Origin: an uncultured Bacteroidales bacterium
GTDB lineage: Bacteria > Bacteroidota > Bacteroidia > Bacteroidales > UBA932
DNA: 61,651 nt
NCBI GenBank assembly: GCA_905235995.1
Contig: CAJONI010000019.1
Location: forward strand, 1 to 61,651
Direction: 5' to 3'
The notes beneath the pieces are model-generated. The model was given only the letters and a program-made list of their open reading frames with translations, made no database searches and had not been told where the DNA came from. The position numbers and the translations under genes were made by a program. Shown piece after piece: positions 1 to 8,676 of the stretch. The stretch's first letter is position 1; the number at the start of each line of letters is the position of its first letter.

Positions 1-115
1 CAGCCCCGATCACCGGACCGAACTTGTCTTCCACCACGCCTTTGGCCGTATATTGCGCAAAGGCGGTGGCCGAGGTCAGGGCCAGGACCGAAAGCAGGGT
101 GAGAATCTTCTTCAT
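1..115 (-). CDS. SusC/RagA-family TonB-dependent outer-membrane receptor, N-terminal fragment
   Basis: Only the first 38 codons are inside the window; the gene runs off the left edge. The reading starts MKKILTLLSVLALTSATAFA, a clear Sec signal peptide, followed by QYTAKGVVEDKFGPVIGA. The G-V-V-x-D-x-x-G-P-V-I-G-A pattern is the first strand of the carboxypeptidase-regulatory-like domain that opens SusC/RagA receptors, which import glycans or peptides across the outer membrane. The start codon is 27 bases downstream of the stop of the sugar MFS gene on the same strand, so the two may be co-transcribed as part of a glycan-use locus. The substrate cannot be read from this piece. Confidence 0.75.
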   Translation of the reverse strand, partial: MKKILTLLSVLALTSATAFAQYTAKGVVEDKFGPVIGA

Positions 116-142
116 AGAAACTGCTTTAGTTAATAATAATGG

Positions 143-1477
143 TTATTGTTGTTTGTGCTTTAATTCTTTGATGCCCAGCACACTAACCGCTCCGCAGAGC
201 AGCAGCACGCCGGCGGCCACGAGCATCCCGGCCTGGGAGCCCACGACCTTGAGGACGAGTCCGCCGAAGGCGGCCGCGACTATCTGCGGCAGGCAGATCG
301 TGCAGTTGAACAGGCCCAGGTACTCGCCCATGTGGGAACTGCCCTTGAGCGCGTTGGTCAGGATGGCGAAGGGAAGTGCCAGCATGGCGGCCCATGCGAA
401 GCCCACGAGGAAGTACGACACGAAGAGCAGGTACTTGTCGTGGACGAAGAATATGGAGATGAAGCCCAGGGCTCCTATCACCAGGGAGGTAATGTAGGCG
501 GCCCGGTCGGACTTGAACCTGGGGATGAAGAGCGCCCAGCAGAGCGAACCCACGGCCTGGATGGCGAACACTACGCCCACCCAGTTGCCTGCGGCCTGAT
601 AGCCCTCGGAAGCCACGTCGGCGGTATGCCACACGTTGTTGGCGATGGCGCCGTTGGTGTAGGTCCACATGAAGAGGAAGGCAGCCCAGCAGAAGAACTG
701 CACCAGGCCCACGGACCAGAAAGCCTTGGGGGCCTTGACCAGCAGCTGGATGAAGCTTTCCTTCCTGCCTTCCTGCTGCTTCTGGAGGTCGAAACCGTGG
801 AACACGGCATATTCCTCCGGCGGCATCTCCTTGACTTTCATGAAGGTATAAAGCACGCAGAGTATCAGGATGGCGGCGCCGCAGTAGAAGCTCCAGATCA
901 CCGAATCGGGAATCACACCCTTTGGCGCGGTATTGGCTATGCCGATCCAGGTGAAGAATATGGGGAACAGGTAGCCCACGAGGCTGCCGGCGTTGCAGAG
1001 AAAGCTCTGGATGGAGTAGGCCTGGGTCTTCTGCTGCTCGTTGACCATGTCACCCACCATCATCTTGAAGGGCTGCATGGCCACGTTGATGGAGGTGTCG
1101 AGGAAAATCAGGGAGAAGAGGCCGAACCACATGGCACCGTTGAGTCCCAGCAGCAGGCGCTGGCTGAAGTTCAGGCTTCCGGCGTTGGGCAGGAATATCA
1201 TCACCAGTACGGCGACCAGCGCGCCCACCAGCAGATAGGGCTTGCGGCGGCCCATGCGGCACCAGGTACGGTCGGACCAGTGGCCGATCAGGGGCTGGAC
1301 TATCATGCCCATCAGCGGAGGCAGTATCCAGAAAAAGCTCAGCTGGTGCGGGTCGGCTCCAAGCGTTGCGAAGATACGGCTGATATTGGCGCTCTGCAGG
1401 GCATAAGCAATCTGGACTCCGAAAAACCCGAAACTCAGGTTGAACATCTGACCAAATGAAAGATTTCTCTGTTGCAT
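143..1477 (-). CDS. MFS sugar permease, SLC45/GPH-like
   Basis: Twelve-helix major facilitator protein of about 444 residues, inner membrane. The loop after helix 2 reads PLIGHWSDRTWCRMGRRKP, the MFS signature G-x-x-x-D-R-x-G-R-R, in the form seen in the SLC45/sucrose-maltose symporter branch that Bacteroidales use for disaccharides released by Sus-type systems. The start chosen is MQQRNLSFGQ. A longer in-frame start at 1540 would add a charged, poorly conserved stretch and lies upstream of the predicted -7 box, so it is unlikely. The next gene on the strand is a SusC-like receptor, and 4-alpha-glucanotransferase lies 7 kb away, which fits alpha-glucan use. The substrate is inferred, not proven. 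Confidence 0.8.
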   Translation of the reverse strand: MQQRNLSFGQMFNLSFGFFGVQIAYALQSANISRIFATLGADPHQLSFFWILPPLMGMIVQPLIGHWSDRTWCRMGRRKPYLLVGALVAVLVMIFLPNAGSLNFSQRLLLGLNGAMWFGLFSLIFLDTSINVAMQPFKMMVGDMVNEQQKTQAYSIQSFLCNAGSLVGYLFPIFFTWIGIANTAPKGVIPDSVIWSFYCGAAILILCVLYTFMKVKEMPPEEYAVFHGFDLQKQQEGRKESFIQLLVKAPKAFWSVGLVQFFCWAAFLFMWTYTNGAIANNVWHTADVASEGYQAAGNWVGVVFAIQAVGSLCWALFIPRFKSDRAAYITSLVIGALGFISIFFVHDKYLLFVSYFLVGFAWAAMLALPFAILTNALKGSSHMGEYLGLFNCTICLPQIVAAAFGGLVLKVVGSQAGMLVAAGVLLLCGAVSVLGIKELKHKQQ

Positions 1478-1512
1478 GGCTCTTTTTCTATCCGTTTTGA
1501 GTAAAAATCTTT

Positions 1513-1520
1513 CAAATTTA
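1513..1520 (-). promoter_or_regulatory. -7 box for the MFS permease gene
   Basis: TAAATTTG on the minus strand matches the Bacteroidota -7 consensus TAnnTTTG, 35 bases upstream of the chosen ATG at 1477. A TTG lies 17 bp further upstream, slightly short of the preferred 19-21 bp spacing. Confidence 0.45.
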
Positions 1521-1571
1521 TAAATTTTTCCTAAACGCAATATCTTTTTTCAAGGCTTGGCCGTTTTTTTG

Positions 1572-1579
1572 TACTTTTG
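1572..1579 (+). promoter_or_regulatory. -7 box for the C26 amidotransferase gene
   Basis: TACTTTTG fits TAnnTTTG and ends 7 bases before the ATG at 1587. Transcription would start almost at the start codon. The box also rules out the longer upstream start at 1557. Confidence 0.5.
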
Positions 1580-1586
1580 CTTCGTT

Positions 1587-2387
1587 ATGAAAAGATTGAT
1601 AGCATTTTGTTTCTTTATTGCCTGTGTCGCGGCAAGCCTTTCCGCACAGGCTCCCGTCATCGGAATCTCCTCATACAACGAAGCCTCGCGCTGCCAGGTG
1701 AACCTCACCTATATTAATTCAGTGCGCCAGGCAGGCGGAGTGCCGCTCGTGATTCCCGTCACGGACGACGACGACCAGATAGCAGCCATAGTCGCCACCA
1801 TCGACGGCCTGGTGATGACCGGCGGCGAGGATTTCGACCCGCTGAAATGGTACGGAGAGGAGCCCATACGCGCCTTGGGCGTGATCGCTCCCGAGCGCGA
1901 TGAATTCGACGTGAAACTCATACGCGCGGCAGTGGCCGCAGGCATCCCGGTGCTCGGCATCTGCCGCGGCGAACAGCTGATGGCCGTGGCCTTCGGCGGC
2001 TCGCTCTGGCAGGATATACCCTCACAGTTGCCTTCCAGCTATGTGAAGCACCGCCAGGGCGCCACCACCTCAGCCTACGGAACCCACTCCATCGACATCG
2101 AACCAGGTTCGCTTCTGTACCGGATCCTGGGCAAGGATAAAGCGGTGGTCAACTCCTTCCACCACCAGGCCGTCAAGGACGTGCCTGCAGGCTTCCGCGT
2201 CACCGCCCGCTCGGCCGACGGCATCATAGAAGCCCTGGAACGCAGCGGCAGGCTGCAGGGCTTCCGGGACGGCAACGGCTGGATTCTCGGGGTACAGTTC
2301 CATCCCGAAGCCATCACCGGCGCCGGCAATCCCGAGTTCCTTCCAATCTTCCGGGAACTTGTCGGACAGGCCGCCGCACGCAAATGA
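1587..2387 (+). CDS. Gamma-glutamyl-gamma-aminobutyrate hydrolase family protein (peptidase C26), exported
   Basis: 266 residues. An N-terminal hydrophobic segment ending SLSAQ suggests export, unusual for the cytoplasmic PuuD type but common in Bacteroidales homologues. The body is a class-I glutamine amidotransferase fold: MTGGEDFDP near residue 77, nucleophile Cys126 in LGICRGEQ, and His239/Glu241 in VQFHPE completing the triad. The family cleaves gamma-glutamyl bonds; the exact substrate is unknown here. The start at 1587 was preferred over 1557 because it gives a clean signal peptide and lies just downstream of a -7 box. The next gene starts 7 bases after the stop, so an operon with the following lipoprotein and DUF5723 genes is likely. 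Confidence 0.8.
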   Translation: MKRLIAFCFFIACVAASLSAQAPVIGISSYNEASRCQVNLTYINSVRQAGGVPLVIPVTDDDDQIAAIVATIDGLVMTGGEDFDPLKWYGEEPIRALGVIAPERDEFDVKLIRAAVAAGIPVLGICRGEQLMAVAFGGSLWQDIPSQLPSSYVKHRQGATTSAYGTHSIDIEPGSLLYRILGKDKAVVNSFHHQAVKDVPAGFRVTARSADGIIEALERSGRLQGFRDGNGWILGVQFHPEAITGAGNPEFLPIFRELVGQAAARK

Positions 2388-2394
2388 TGTCCCG

Positions 2395-4137
2395 ATGCCT
2401 TCATTGAGAAATATTTCTGCTGCGCTGCTGGCGCTTCTGATTGCTGTCGCATGCACGGACCACTCCTACGACCTGGGCCGCATGGACCGCGAAATAGTGG
2501 TGGCGCCCGAAGGACTGACCCTTCCCCTTGGGAGCACCCAGCAGATAAAGGTAGGTGACCTCCTGGGCGAGCGGCTGGGAGACATACTCCAGCTCAATGA
2601 CGACGGAAGCTACGCAGTCAGCTATCAGGCGCCATCCTTCTCGGCCACGGTCGACGCCCTGGAAGGCTACGACGGAGCCGCACCCTTCCGCAAATACTGC
2701 GACTACCCTATAGGCTACTATCCCTCACTGTTCGCCAAGCCCTCCGCCGAAAGCCTCGTGTTCGACGAGCAGGGCGAAGCGTCGCTTTCCGGCGTGATTC
2801 CCGGGACGGTGAAGCTCGCCACCCGCATAAAGACCACCGCCGTGGGTTTCGGGAACCTGCCTGAGGAAGTGGTCGGGCTGCAGCACATAGGCCTGTCGCC
2901 TGAAAAATCGAAATTCGAGATAACGGTGTCTGTGGATGGCTGTCCGCTCAGCAGCGGAACCGTCATTCCCGCCCTCGAGATAGACCTGAGCCAGTTTTTC
3001 GGAAGTCCGGAAGCCGACAGTGAAGGCATCATCCTATTCACGGAGCCTCTCACACCGGAAAACGGATTCACGGCCACTGCCTCCTTCCCCCTCAACAGCT
3101 GCATCTTCGACCCGGAGGCCTTCGACGCAGCCCTGCACTTCATCCGCGTCAACGCCACCCTGGGATTTGGCGGAAGCGTATCCTTCTCCGAACCCCGCAC
3201 CACCCGCCGGAAACTCGCGGAGGCCCCCGATGACATCCAGCTCTCGATCGTCGCCGTACTCCGCAACCTTACGCTCGACACGGTGAGCGGATATTTCGAC
3301 TACACCGCCGCCAGGATGCAGAGTGCCGTAGCCGTCAAAGAGATGGTCGACAAGCTCACGGGCCGCATCGGCGATCCTGACGTCGTATTCGATTTCGACG
3401 ACCCGGAGATCGTGCTCGACATCGCCAGCAACATCACCATCCCCATAGCCGCGGTCATCGACGTAGCGGCCAACAAGAACAAGCGCAAAGTGGCCGAGAT
3501 CAGGAACCTGTGGGTAGAACTCCCGCTTGCCCCTGCAGGCGAGACTATTCACAGTCGGATCCGCCTGGCCCGCACCCCCTCGGCGGGGGGCGAAGGTTTC
3601 GTGGAGGCCGATTTCTCAAAGATGATAGCCAGCCTGCCCGACGAGATCGCTTTCTCGGTGAAAGGCAGCACCCTGCCCGACCGGCTCGGCTCCGTTTCCA
3701 TAGGCGAACTCTACAACATTGAAGTCAATCCCCGGCTGAACATCCCGCTGGCCTTCGGACCCAAGCTTAAGGTAACCCTTCGCGACACCCTTTCCCTGCC
3801 CGAATCCCTGGGCGAGACGGTCGCCGACAACGCTTTCACCCTCGAGGCCGACGTGACCAACAGCCTTCCACTGCAGGTCGAACTCTCGCTACGCCTTACC
3901 GACGAAGCCGGCAACGTGGTCTTTGCGCCGGACAGGCAGAAACTCGAAGCTTCGGCCACAAGCCGGATCAGCATCCCCGTGTCGAGCTATGACGCCGGCC
4001 GTTTCTCCAGGGCATCCAAGGCCGTACTGTCCTTCCAGGTGACCGGCACCGACGAGATACGCCCCATCCTTTCGGATGACTACGTCCAGGCGGTCCTGCG
4101 CCTCATACTGCCTCAAGGACTGCATACCTCCATTTAA
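2395..4137 (+). CDS. Large lipoprotein of unknown function
   Basis: 580 residues starting MPSLRNISAALLALLIAVAC, a lipoprotein signal with the lipidated cysteine at residue 20. No family is recognised. The rest is rich in alternating hydrophobic residues, short turns and acidic patches, as expected for several beta-sandwich domains on the cell surface or periplasmic face. Repeated phrases such as LPLGSTQQIKVGDLL and FSVKGSTLPDRLGSVSIGEL suggest related strands. It sits between the amidotransferase gene (7-base gap) and a DUF5723 outer-membrane gene (20-base gap to its chosen start), so the lipoprotein and DUF5723 protein may work together. The ATG at 2395 was chosen because the upstream in-frame start would bury the lipobox. 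Confidence 0.65.
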   Translation: MPSLRNISAALLALLIAVACTDHSYDLGRMDREIVVAPEGLTLPLGSTQQIKVGDLLGERLGDILQLNDDGSYAVSYQAPSFSATVDALEGYDGAAPFRKYCDYPIGYYPSLFAKPSAESLVFDEQGEASLSGVIPGTVKLATRIKTTAVGFGNLPEEVVGLQHIGLSPEKSKFEITVSVDGCPLSSGTVIPALEIDLSQFFGSPEADSEGIILFTEPLTPENGFTATASFPLNSCIFDPEAFDAALHFIRVNATLGFGGSVSFSEPRTTRRKLAEAPDDIQLSIVAVLRNLTLDTVSGYFDYTAARMQSAVAVKEMVDKLTGRIGDPDVVFDFDDPEIVLDIASNITIPIAAVIDVAANKNKRKVAEIRNLWVELPLAPAGETIHSRIRLARTPSAGGEGFVEADFSKMIASLPDEIAFSVKGSTLPDRLGSVSIGELYNIEVNPRLNIPLAFGPKLKVTLRDTLSLPESLGETVADNAFTLEADVTNSLPLQVELSLRLTDEAGNVVFAPDRQKLEASATSRISIPVSSYDAGRFSRASKAVLSFQVTGTDEIRPILSDDYVQAVLRLILPQGLHTSI

Positions 4138-4157
4138 GCGCACGGACCATGGAAAGC

Positions 4158-5474
4158 ATGAAAAGAATATCCCTGATGCTTCTGGCTCTTGCCCTCCCGG
4201 CCGCGCTCCTGGCCCAGACGGCCCGCGGAAGCTACTTCTTCGAGAACTCCGTGCAGCGCACGCGGCTGAACGCCGCCTTCGCGCCCAAATCGACCTTTAT
4301 CGCCATCCCCGTGCTGGGCAACCTCAACTACGAAGCCTATGGCAACGTGGGCCTTGGCAACTTTGTCTTCCCCCTGGGTAACAACAGCTACAGTTTCATG
4401 AGCGAGAGGGTGACGGCCGACAGGTTCCTCAGCCAACTGCCGGCAGAAGACCCCTACGCCCGCCTGCAACTGCGTACCGACTTCCTCGCAGCAGGCCGTC
4501 CCATTGGGCTTGACGGCTATGTCTCAGCCGGCCTCACGGTAGCGGCAAGCGGCCGGGCCACGGTCCCCAACGAACTGTTCCGCATCGCAAAGACCGCACA
4601 CAGCGGAGAATCCTACTCCTTCGACGGCCTCGAAGCCCGTATGAATGCGTACGCATCCATCTGGGGCGGTTTCCGCTACGATATGGGCGACTGGATCGAC
4701 GGCCTCTACCTCGGAGGACGGTTCCAGCTGCTCCTGGGCCTCTGGAACGGACGGATGGATCTCGGTCCTGTCGAGCTTTCTCTTGGCGAAGAACGCCTGA
4801 CCGCATCGCTCAACGGAAGCGGCCGGCTCGCAGGCCTGCGCTACGACTCCGGCTTCAATCTCGGAGGCTTCGGCATCCGCGGCCTCGGAGCGGCGGTCGA
4901 CCTCGGAGCAGAATACCGCCTGAGCTTTGACGGATTCTTCAACGGGCTCAACTTTTCGGCTTCGGTCAACGACCTGGGCGCGATAGGCTGGTTCCGCAGG
5001 ACCTCGACTCTCACGGCTCCTTCCTCCATCGAATTTTCGGGCGCGGATCTCGACCTGGAAGACATTCAGGGCAGCTTCAACCGTGCAATGGATGAGCTGA
5101 ACGCCCAGGCCGCGATACGGGTCGAGGACGGCGGCTCCTATGGAGCCATGCTTCCCTTCTCTGTCTATGCGGGGGTCGAAGCCCCGTTCCTCAACGAGAT
5201 GATGAGCGTCGGAGTGCTCTACTACAATACCCTGGGCCTGAACAACGTGATGGTCTCATACAACGTGAGTCCCACGCCATGGCTCAATCTCGGAGTGAGC
5301 GGTACCTTCGGTGCTCCGGTCGGAAGATTCGGCTTCTATGTCGAGGTGGTCCCGAAAAAATATGTAAGCTTCTTCGCGGGAATGGAGCGCTCAGGCTTCC
5401 GCAGAAATGCAGAAGGCATACCCACCTCCCGCTTCGCGGAAAGCCTGTCGATGGGACTCAACCTACTGCTTTAG
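4158..5474 (+). CDS. DUF5723-like outer-membrane protein
   Basis: 438 residues with a signal peptide MKRISLMLLALALPAALLAQ. The mature part begins with the pattern typical of DUF5723 proteins of Bacteroidota: an aromatic stretch (GSYFFENSVQRTRLNAAF), then glycine- and aromatic-rich amphipathic strands to the end (SMGLNLLL), consistent with an outer-membrane beta-barrel. Function of the family is unknown. A start three codons upstream at 4149 is possible but gives a less regular signal peptide. It is last in the run that begins at 1587 and converges on the esterase gene with a 12-base gap. Confidence 0.65.
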   Translation: MKRISLMLLALALPAALLAQTARGSYFFENSVQRTRLNAAFAPKSTFIAIPVLGNLNYEAYGNVGLGNFVFPLGNNSYSFMSERVTADRFLSQLPAEDPYARLQLRTDFLAAGRPIGLDGYVSAGLTVAASGRATVPNELFRIAKTAHSGESYSFDGLEARMNAYASIWGGFRYDMGDWIDGLYLGGRFQLLLGLWNGRMDLGPVELSLGEERLTASLNGSGRLAGLRYDSGFNLGGFGIRGLGAAVDLGAEYRLSFDGFFNGLNFSASVNDLGAIGWFRRTSTLTAPSSIEFSGADLDLEDIQGSFNRAMDELNAQAAIRVEDGGSYGAMLPFSVYAGVEAPFLNEMMSVGVLYYNTLGLNNVMVSYNVSPTPWLNLGVSGTFGAPVGRFGFYVEVVPKKYVSFFAGMERSGFRRNAEGIPTSRFAESLSMGLNLLL

Positions 5475-5486
5475 AGTCGTTTATCT

Positions 5487-7211
5487 TTATTTCCAGATAA
5501 TAGGCTGAAGAAATTCGCCTATGCGTTCGAGCCAGGTATAACTGCCTGTGCCCGGGGATGCCGCGACCTGGAAGCAGTGTGGCCGCAGGGCCAGGGTATG
5601 GAGCTCTGCCGGAACGCCCATGGCCCTCAGCTGTTCCCACACCTTCACGGAACCCATCGCGGCATAGGGGTCGGAGTCGCCGTGGATCATCAGCATCGGC
5701 GCCGTGTCGGGGTCGAAGCTGAACTCGGGCGCCAGCACCGCCGTATCGTCGTTGCCTCCGTTGGAATTGTATCCGTCGAGCCCGTCGGTCAGCGCATACG
5801 CGGGATAGATGCCTATGCCCCACTGCACGTTGCAGGGAAGCTTGTCGATCTCATCCACCGGCAGGTAAGAACCGTGCCGCGACGAGGTGACTCCCATCAG
5901 GGTAAGGTGCCCGCCGGCAGAAGATCCCATGATACCGATGCGGCCGGGATCCAGGCCACGGGCGGCCGCCTCGCTGCGGACTATGCGTATGGCACGTTGC
6001 AGGTCCTGCCAGGCCGTGGTATGCTTTGCCAGGCCCGCGGGGCGGGGTGAGCGGTACTTCAAGGTCACTACCGTGACTCCATGGGCATTGAGGTAGCGCC
6101 GCGCCGGGGCGACTTCAAAGCCTTCGGTGCCATTGCCCTCATAGGCTCCGCCGGAATATATTATCTGTATGGCGTCAGTGGTCTTCACGGCGGGGATATG
6201 CCACTCCAGGTAAGGCGTGCACTGACTTGCCTGGAAGTCTGGCGTACGGCCCTCCGGCCATACGTCCTCCCTGATGAGCTCGGCCCTGGCGTCGTCGTGG
6301 GCGAAGCGGGCCATGATCTCCACTTCAGGCTTCAGCGGGCCGAGGAAGCCAATCTGGGTCATGAATTCCAGGCCGCGCTCGAAACCGAATGCCCCATGTC
6401 CCTTTCCGGGATAGAGATGCAACTCCGCTGGAATTCCCATACGACGCAACTGCCTGTACACCAGGGTCGAGCCATTGGGGGAATAAGGGTCTACGGCGCC
6501 GTGGTGCAGGCTCATGGGGCAGGTCTTCGCGTCGAAAGGGAAGACGCTGCTGAGCTTCACGTCGGGGCCGTAGCCTTCGCGTGTGGCGGGCGTGCCCGTC
6601 TCGCCGTCGGTGGTCAGGTAGGCAGGGGCGTTGACTATCGCCCAGTTGATATGGCACGGCACTTCATCGAGCGCGTCGACGGGCTCATAGGTCGCTGTCT
6701 GGGAACCGGTAGCGAGCAGAAGCGCCAGGTGCGAGCCTGCCGACATCGAGACCGTCCCTATCTTCTCGGGATCGAAGCCCCGCTTCACGGCCTGGCTGCG
6801 GACAAGGCGCACAGCCCTCTGCCCGTCTTCCCAGGCCGTCTGCCAGATGGGAAGTCCTGTCGGGCGCGGGGTGCGGTAGACGAAATTCACGCACTGGACC
6901 CCGAGGGCGGTGAGCTTCTCAGCCCAGCCTTTCACAAGGTCGACGTCGCAGCAGCATTCGTAGGAACCTCCGGAAATCAGGATCATGCACACATCCTTGC
7001 GGATGCCTTCGTCCGGCGCGGGGAACCACTCCAGATATGCTATCCTGTGGGCGTCGGGGTCGAAGCCGGGAAAAGCGACCTCGTCGGTCATCGCGGCGAT
7101 CTGATGGGGCTGGGCGTCGGGCATGCGGCCTTCCGGCCACACAGGTTCGCGCTGCTGTGCCGCCAGTGGAAGGCAGCAGCAGAGCAGAAGCAGGAGAAGC
7201 GTTCTTTTCAT
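5487..7211 (-). CDS. Secreted esterase with two tandem alpha/beta-hydrolase domains
   Basis: 574 residues with signal peptide MKRTLLLLLLCCCLPLAAQQ. Two related alpha/beta-hydrolase domains (about 20-300 and 310-574) each begin with VWPEGRxPD. Domain 1 has nucleophile Ser157 in SMSAGSH, Asp241 in GAVDPYS and His272 in GKGHGAFG. Domain 2 has Ser431 in GSSAGGH, Asp514 in HGDSDPY and His545 in RPHCFQ. Each domain also has an oxyanion-type glycine motif (ISGGSYE; YSGGAYEG). This resembles BD-FAE/acetyl-xylan esterase-type carbohydrate esterases, so removal of acetyl or feruloyl groups from plant polysaccharide is plausible but inferred. It lies 9 bases downstream of radA on the same strand. Confidence 0.75.
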   Translation of the reverse strand: MKRTLLLLLLCCCLPLAAQQREPVWPEGRMPDAQPHQIAAMTDEVAFPGFDPDAHRIAYLEWFPAPDEGIRKDVCMILISGGSYECCCDVDLVKGWAEKLTALGVQCVNFVYRTPRPTGLPIWQTAWEDGQRAVRLVRSQAVKRGFDPEKIGTVSMSAGSHLALLLATGSQTATYEPVDALDEVPCHINWAIVNAPAYLTTDGETGTPATREGYGPDVKLSSVFPFDAKTCPMSLHHGAVDPYSPNGSTLVYRQLRRMGIPAELHLYPGKGHGAFGFERGLEFMTQIGFLGPLKPEVEIMARFAHDDARAELIREDVWPEGRTPDFQASQCTPYLEWHIPAVKTTDAIQIIYSGGAYEGNGTEGFEVAPARRYLNAHGVTVVTLKYRSPRPAGLAKHTTAWQDLQRAIRIVRSEAAARGLDPGRIGIMGSSAGGHLTLMGVTSSRHGSYLPVDEIDKLPCNVQWGIGIYPAYALTDGLDGYNSNGGNDDTAVLAPEFSFDPDTAPMLMIHGDSDPYAAMGSVKVWEQLRAMGVPAELHTLALRPHCFQVAASPGTGSYTWLERIGEFLQPIIWK

Positions 7212-7220
7212 GATCTTGTT

Positions 7221-8609
7221 TTATTGGAAGAGTTTGCGGCAGAGGGCGGCGATGTCGGCGACGGGGGTCACGCGAATGCCACGGGCCGAAAACGAGGATT
7301 CCTTGTTGAATGGCGAGATGTAAATCTCCTCGAAGCCGAGTTTTTCCGCTTCGGCGATGCGGCGCTCCACCTGGCTTACCGGGCGAATCTCGCCGCTGAG
7401 CCCCACTTCGGCGGCAAAGCAGGTCTTGGGGGAGACATAGAGGTCGAAATTGGATGAGAGTATCGAGGCCACTATGGCCAGGTCGCAGGCCGGATCGGCT
7501 ACCCTCAGGCCGCCGGCGATGTTGAGGAACACGTCCTTGGCGGCGAGCTTGAAGCCGGCGCGCTTCTCGAGCACTGCCAGCAGCATGTTGAGGCGGCGGC
7601 CGTCGAAGCCCGTGGCGGAGCGCTGGGGGGTGCCGTAGGCAGCGGTGCTGACCAGGGCCTGGATCTCGATGAGGAAGGGACGGGTGCCGTCGACCATGGC
7701 GGCGATGGCGATGCCCGAGAGCTTGTCCTGGTGCATGGGGACCAGTATTTCGGAAGGGTTGCGGACTTCGCGCAGGCCGGCGCCGGTCATCTCGAAGACC
7801 GCCAGCTCGTCGGTGGAGCCGAAGCGGTTCTTGATGCTGCGCAGTATGCGGTAGGAGCCCTTGGTGTCACCCTCGAACTGCAGCACCACGTCGACTATGT
7901 GTTCCAGCACCTTCGGACCTGCGATGGTGCCGTCTTTGGTGATATGGCCTATGAGGATTACGGGTGTGCCTGTTTCCTTGGCATAGCGCAGCAGCGCGCT
8001 GGCGCATTCGCGCACCTGCGACACGCTGCCGGCCGAGGATTCGAGGGCTTCGCTGAAGATGGTCTGGATGGAGTCGACTATCAGCAGGGCGGGCTGGAGC
8101 TCGCGGGCCCGGTCGAGTATGTTTTCGAGCACTGTCTCGCTGAGGATGAAGCAGTCTTCGTCGCTGCCGCCGAGGCGGTCGGCGCGGAGCTTGATCTGCT
8201 TGGGGCTTTCCTCGCCGGAAACGTAGAGCGTGCGCAGGTTCCTGCAGCAGAGAGGGATCTGTAGCGACAGCGTGGACTTTCCGATTCCCGGCTCACCGCC
8301 GATGAGTATCATCGAGCCTTCCACCATGCCGCCGCCGAGGACGCGGTCGAGCTCTTCGATGCCGACGGAGAAGCGGTTGTCGCGGGAGAGGTCGATCTCC
8401 TTCAGGCGCCGGGGCTGGGCGTCGGCCGTTTCGATATAGGCACGCGAGCGCGAAGCCACTGCTACTCCGCCGCCGGATGAAGACTTGGGAGCCTTCGGCT
8501 CCTCCACCATCGTGTTCCACTCTCCGCAGGCCGGACACCGGCCCATCCACTTCGCACTCTCGTTCCCGCAAGACGTGCAGTACCAAACGGTTTTGATCTT
8601 CGTTGCCAT
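7221..8609 (-). CDS. radA: DNA repair protein RadA/Sms
   Basis: 462 residues, full family length. The C4 zinc finger is Cys11, Cys14, Cys25 and Cys28. The RecA-like ATPase has Walker A GGEPGIGKST near residue 105 and the RadA-specific KNRFGSTDE motif near 265, followed by the Lon-protease-like C-terminal domain (from about LVSTAAYGTPQRS). RadA processes recombination intermediates by branch migration. Its ATG is only 4 bases from a -7 box, and its promoter is divergent from and nearly overlapping that of malQ. The tandem-domain esterase gene follows after 9 bases and is probably read from the same transcript. Confidence 0.95.
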   Translation of the reverse strand: MATKIKTVWYCTSCGNESAKWMGRCPACGEWNTMVEEPKAPKSSSGGGVAVASRSRAYIETADAQPRRLKEIDLSRDNRFSVGIEELDRVLGGGMVEGSMILIGGEPGIGKSTLSLQIPLCCRNLRTLYVSGEESPKQIKLRADRLGGSDEDCFILSETVLENILDRARELQPALLIVDSIQTIFSEALESSAGSVSQVRECASALLRYAKETGTPVILIGHITKDGTIAGPKVLEHIVDVVLQFEGDTKGSYRILRSIKNRFGSTDELAVFEMTGAGLREVRNPSEILVPMHQDKLSGIAIAAMVDGTRPFLIEIQALVSTAAYGTPQRSATGFDGRRLNMLLAVLEKRAGFKLAAKDVFLNIAGGLRVADPACDLAIVASILSSNFDLYVSPKTCFAAEVGLSGEIRPVSQVERRIAEAEKLGFEEIYISPFNKESSFSARGIRVTPVADIAALCRKLFQ

Positions 8610-8613
8610 GCTA

Positions 8614-8645
8614 CAAACTTACAAAAAAAATCGTATCTTTGACAA
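8614..8645 (-). promoter_or_regulatory. radA promoter (-33 TTG, -7 TAAGTTTG)
   Basis: On the minus strand TTG (8643-8645) and TAAGTTTG (8614-8621) are separated by 21 bp, matching the Bacteroidota consensus. The box ends 4 bases before the radA ATG, so the mRNA is probably leaderless or nearly so. It overlaps the malQ -7 box on the other strand. Confidence 0.6.
8634..8641 (+). promoter_or_regulatory. -7 box for malQ
   Basis: TATCTTTG, an exact TAnnTTTG match, 144 bases upstream of the malQ ATG. No well-spaced -33 element is visible. The predicted transcript would carry the structured leader at 8677-8755. Confidence 0.5.
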
Positions 8646-8676
8646 TTGAGCTGGTGGCAAGGGCGTAGCAGGCGGG

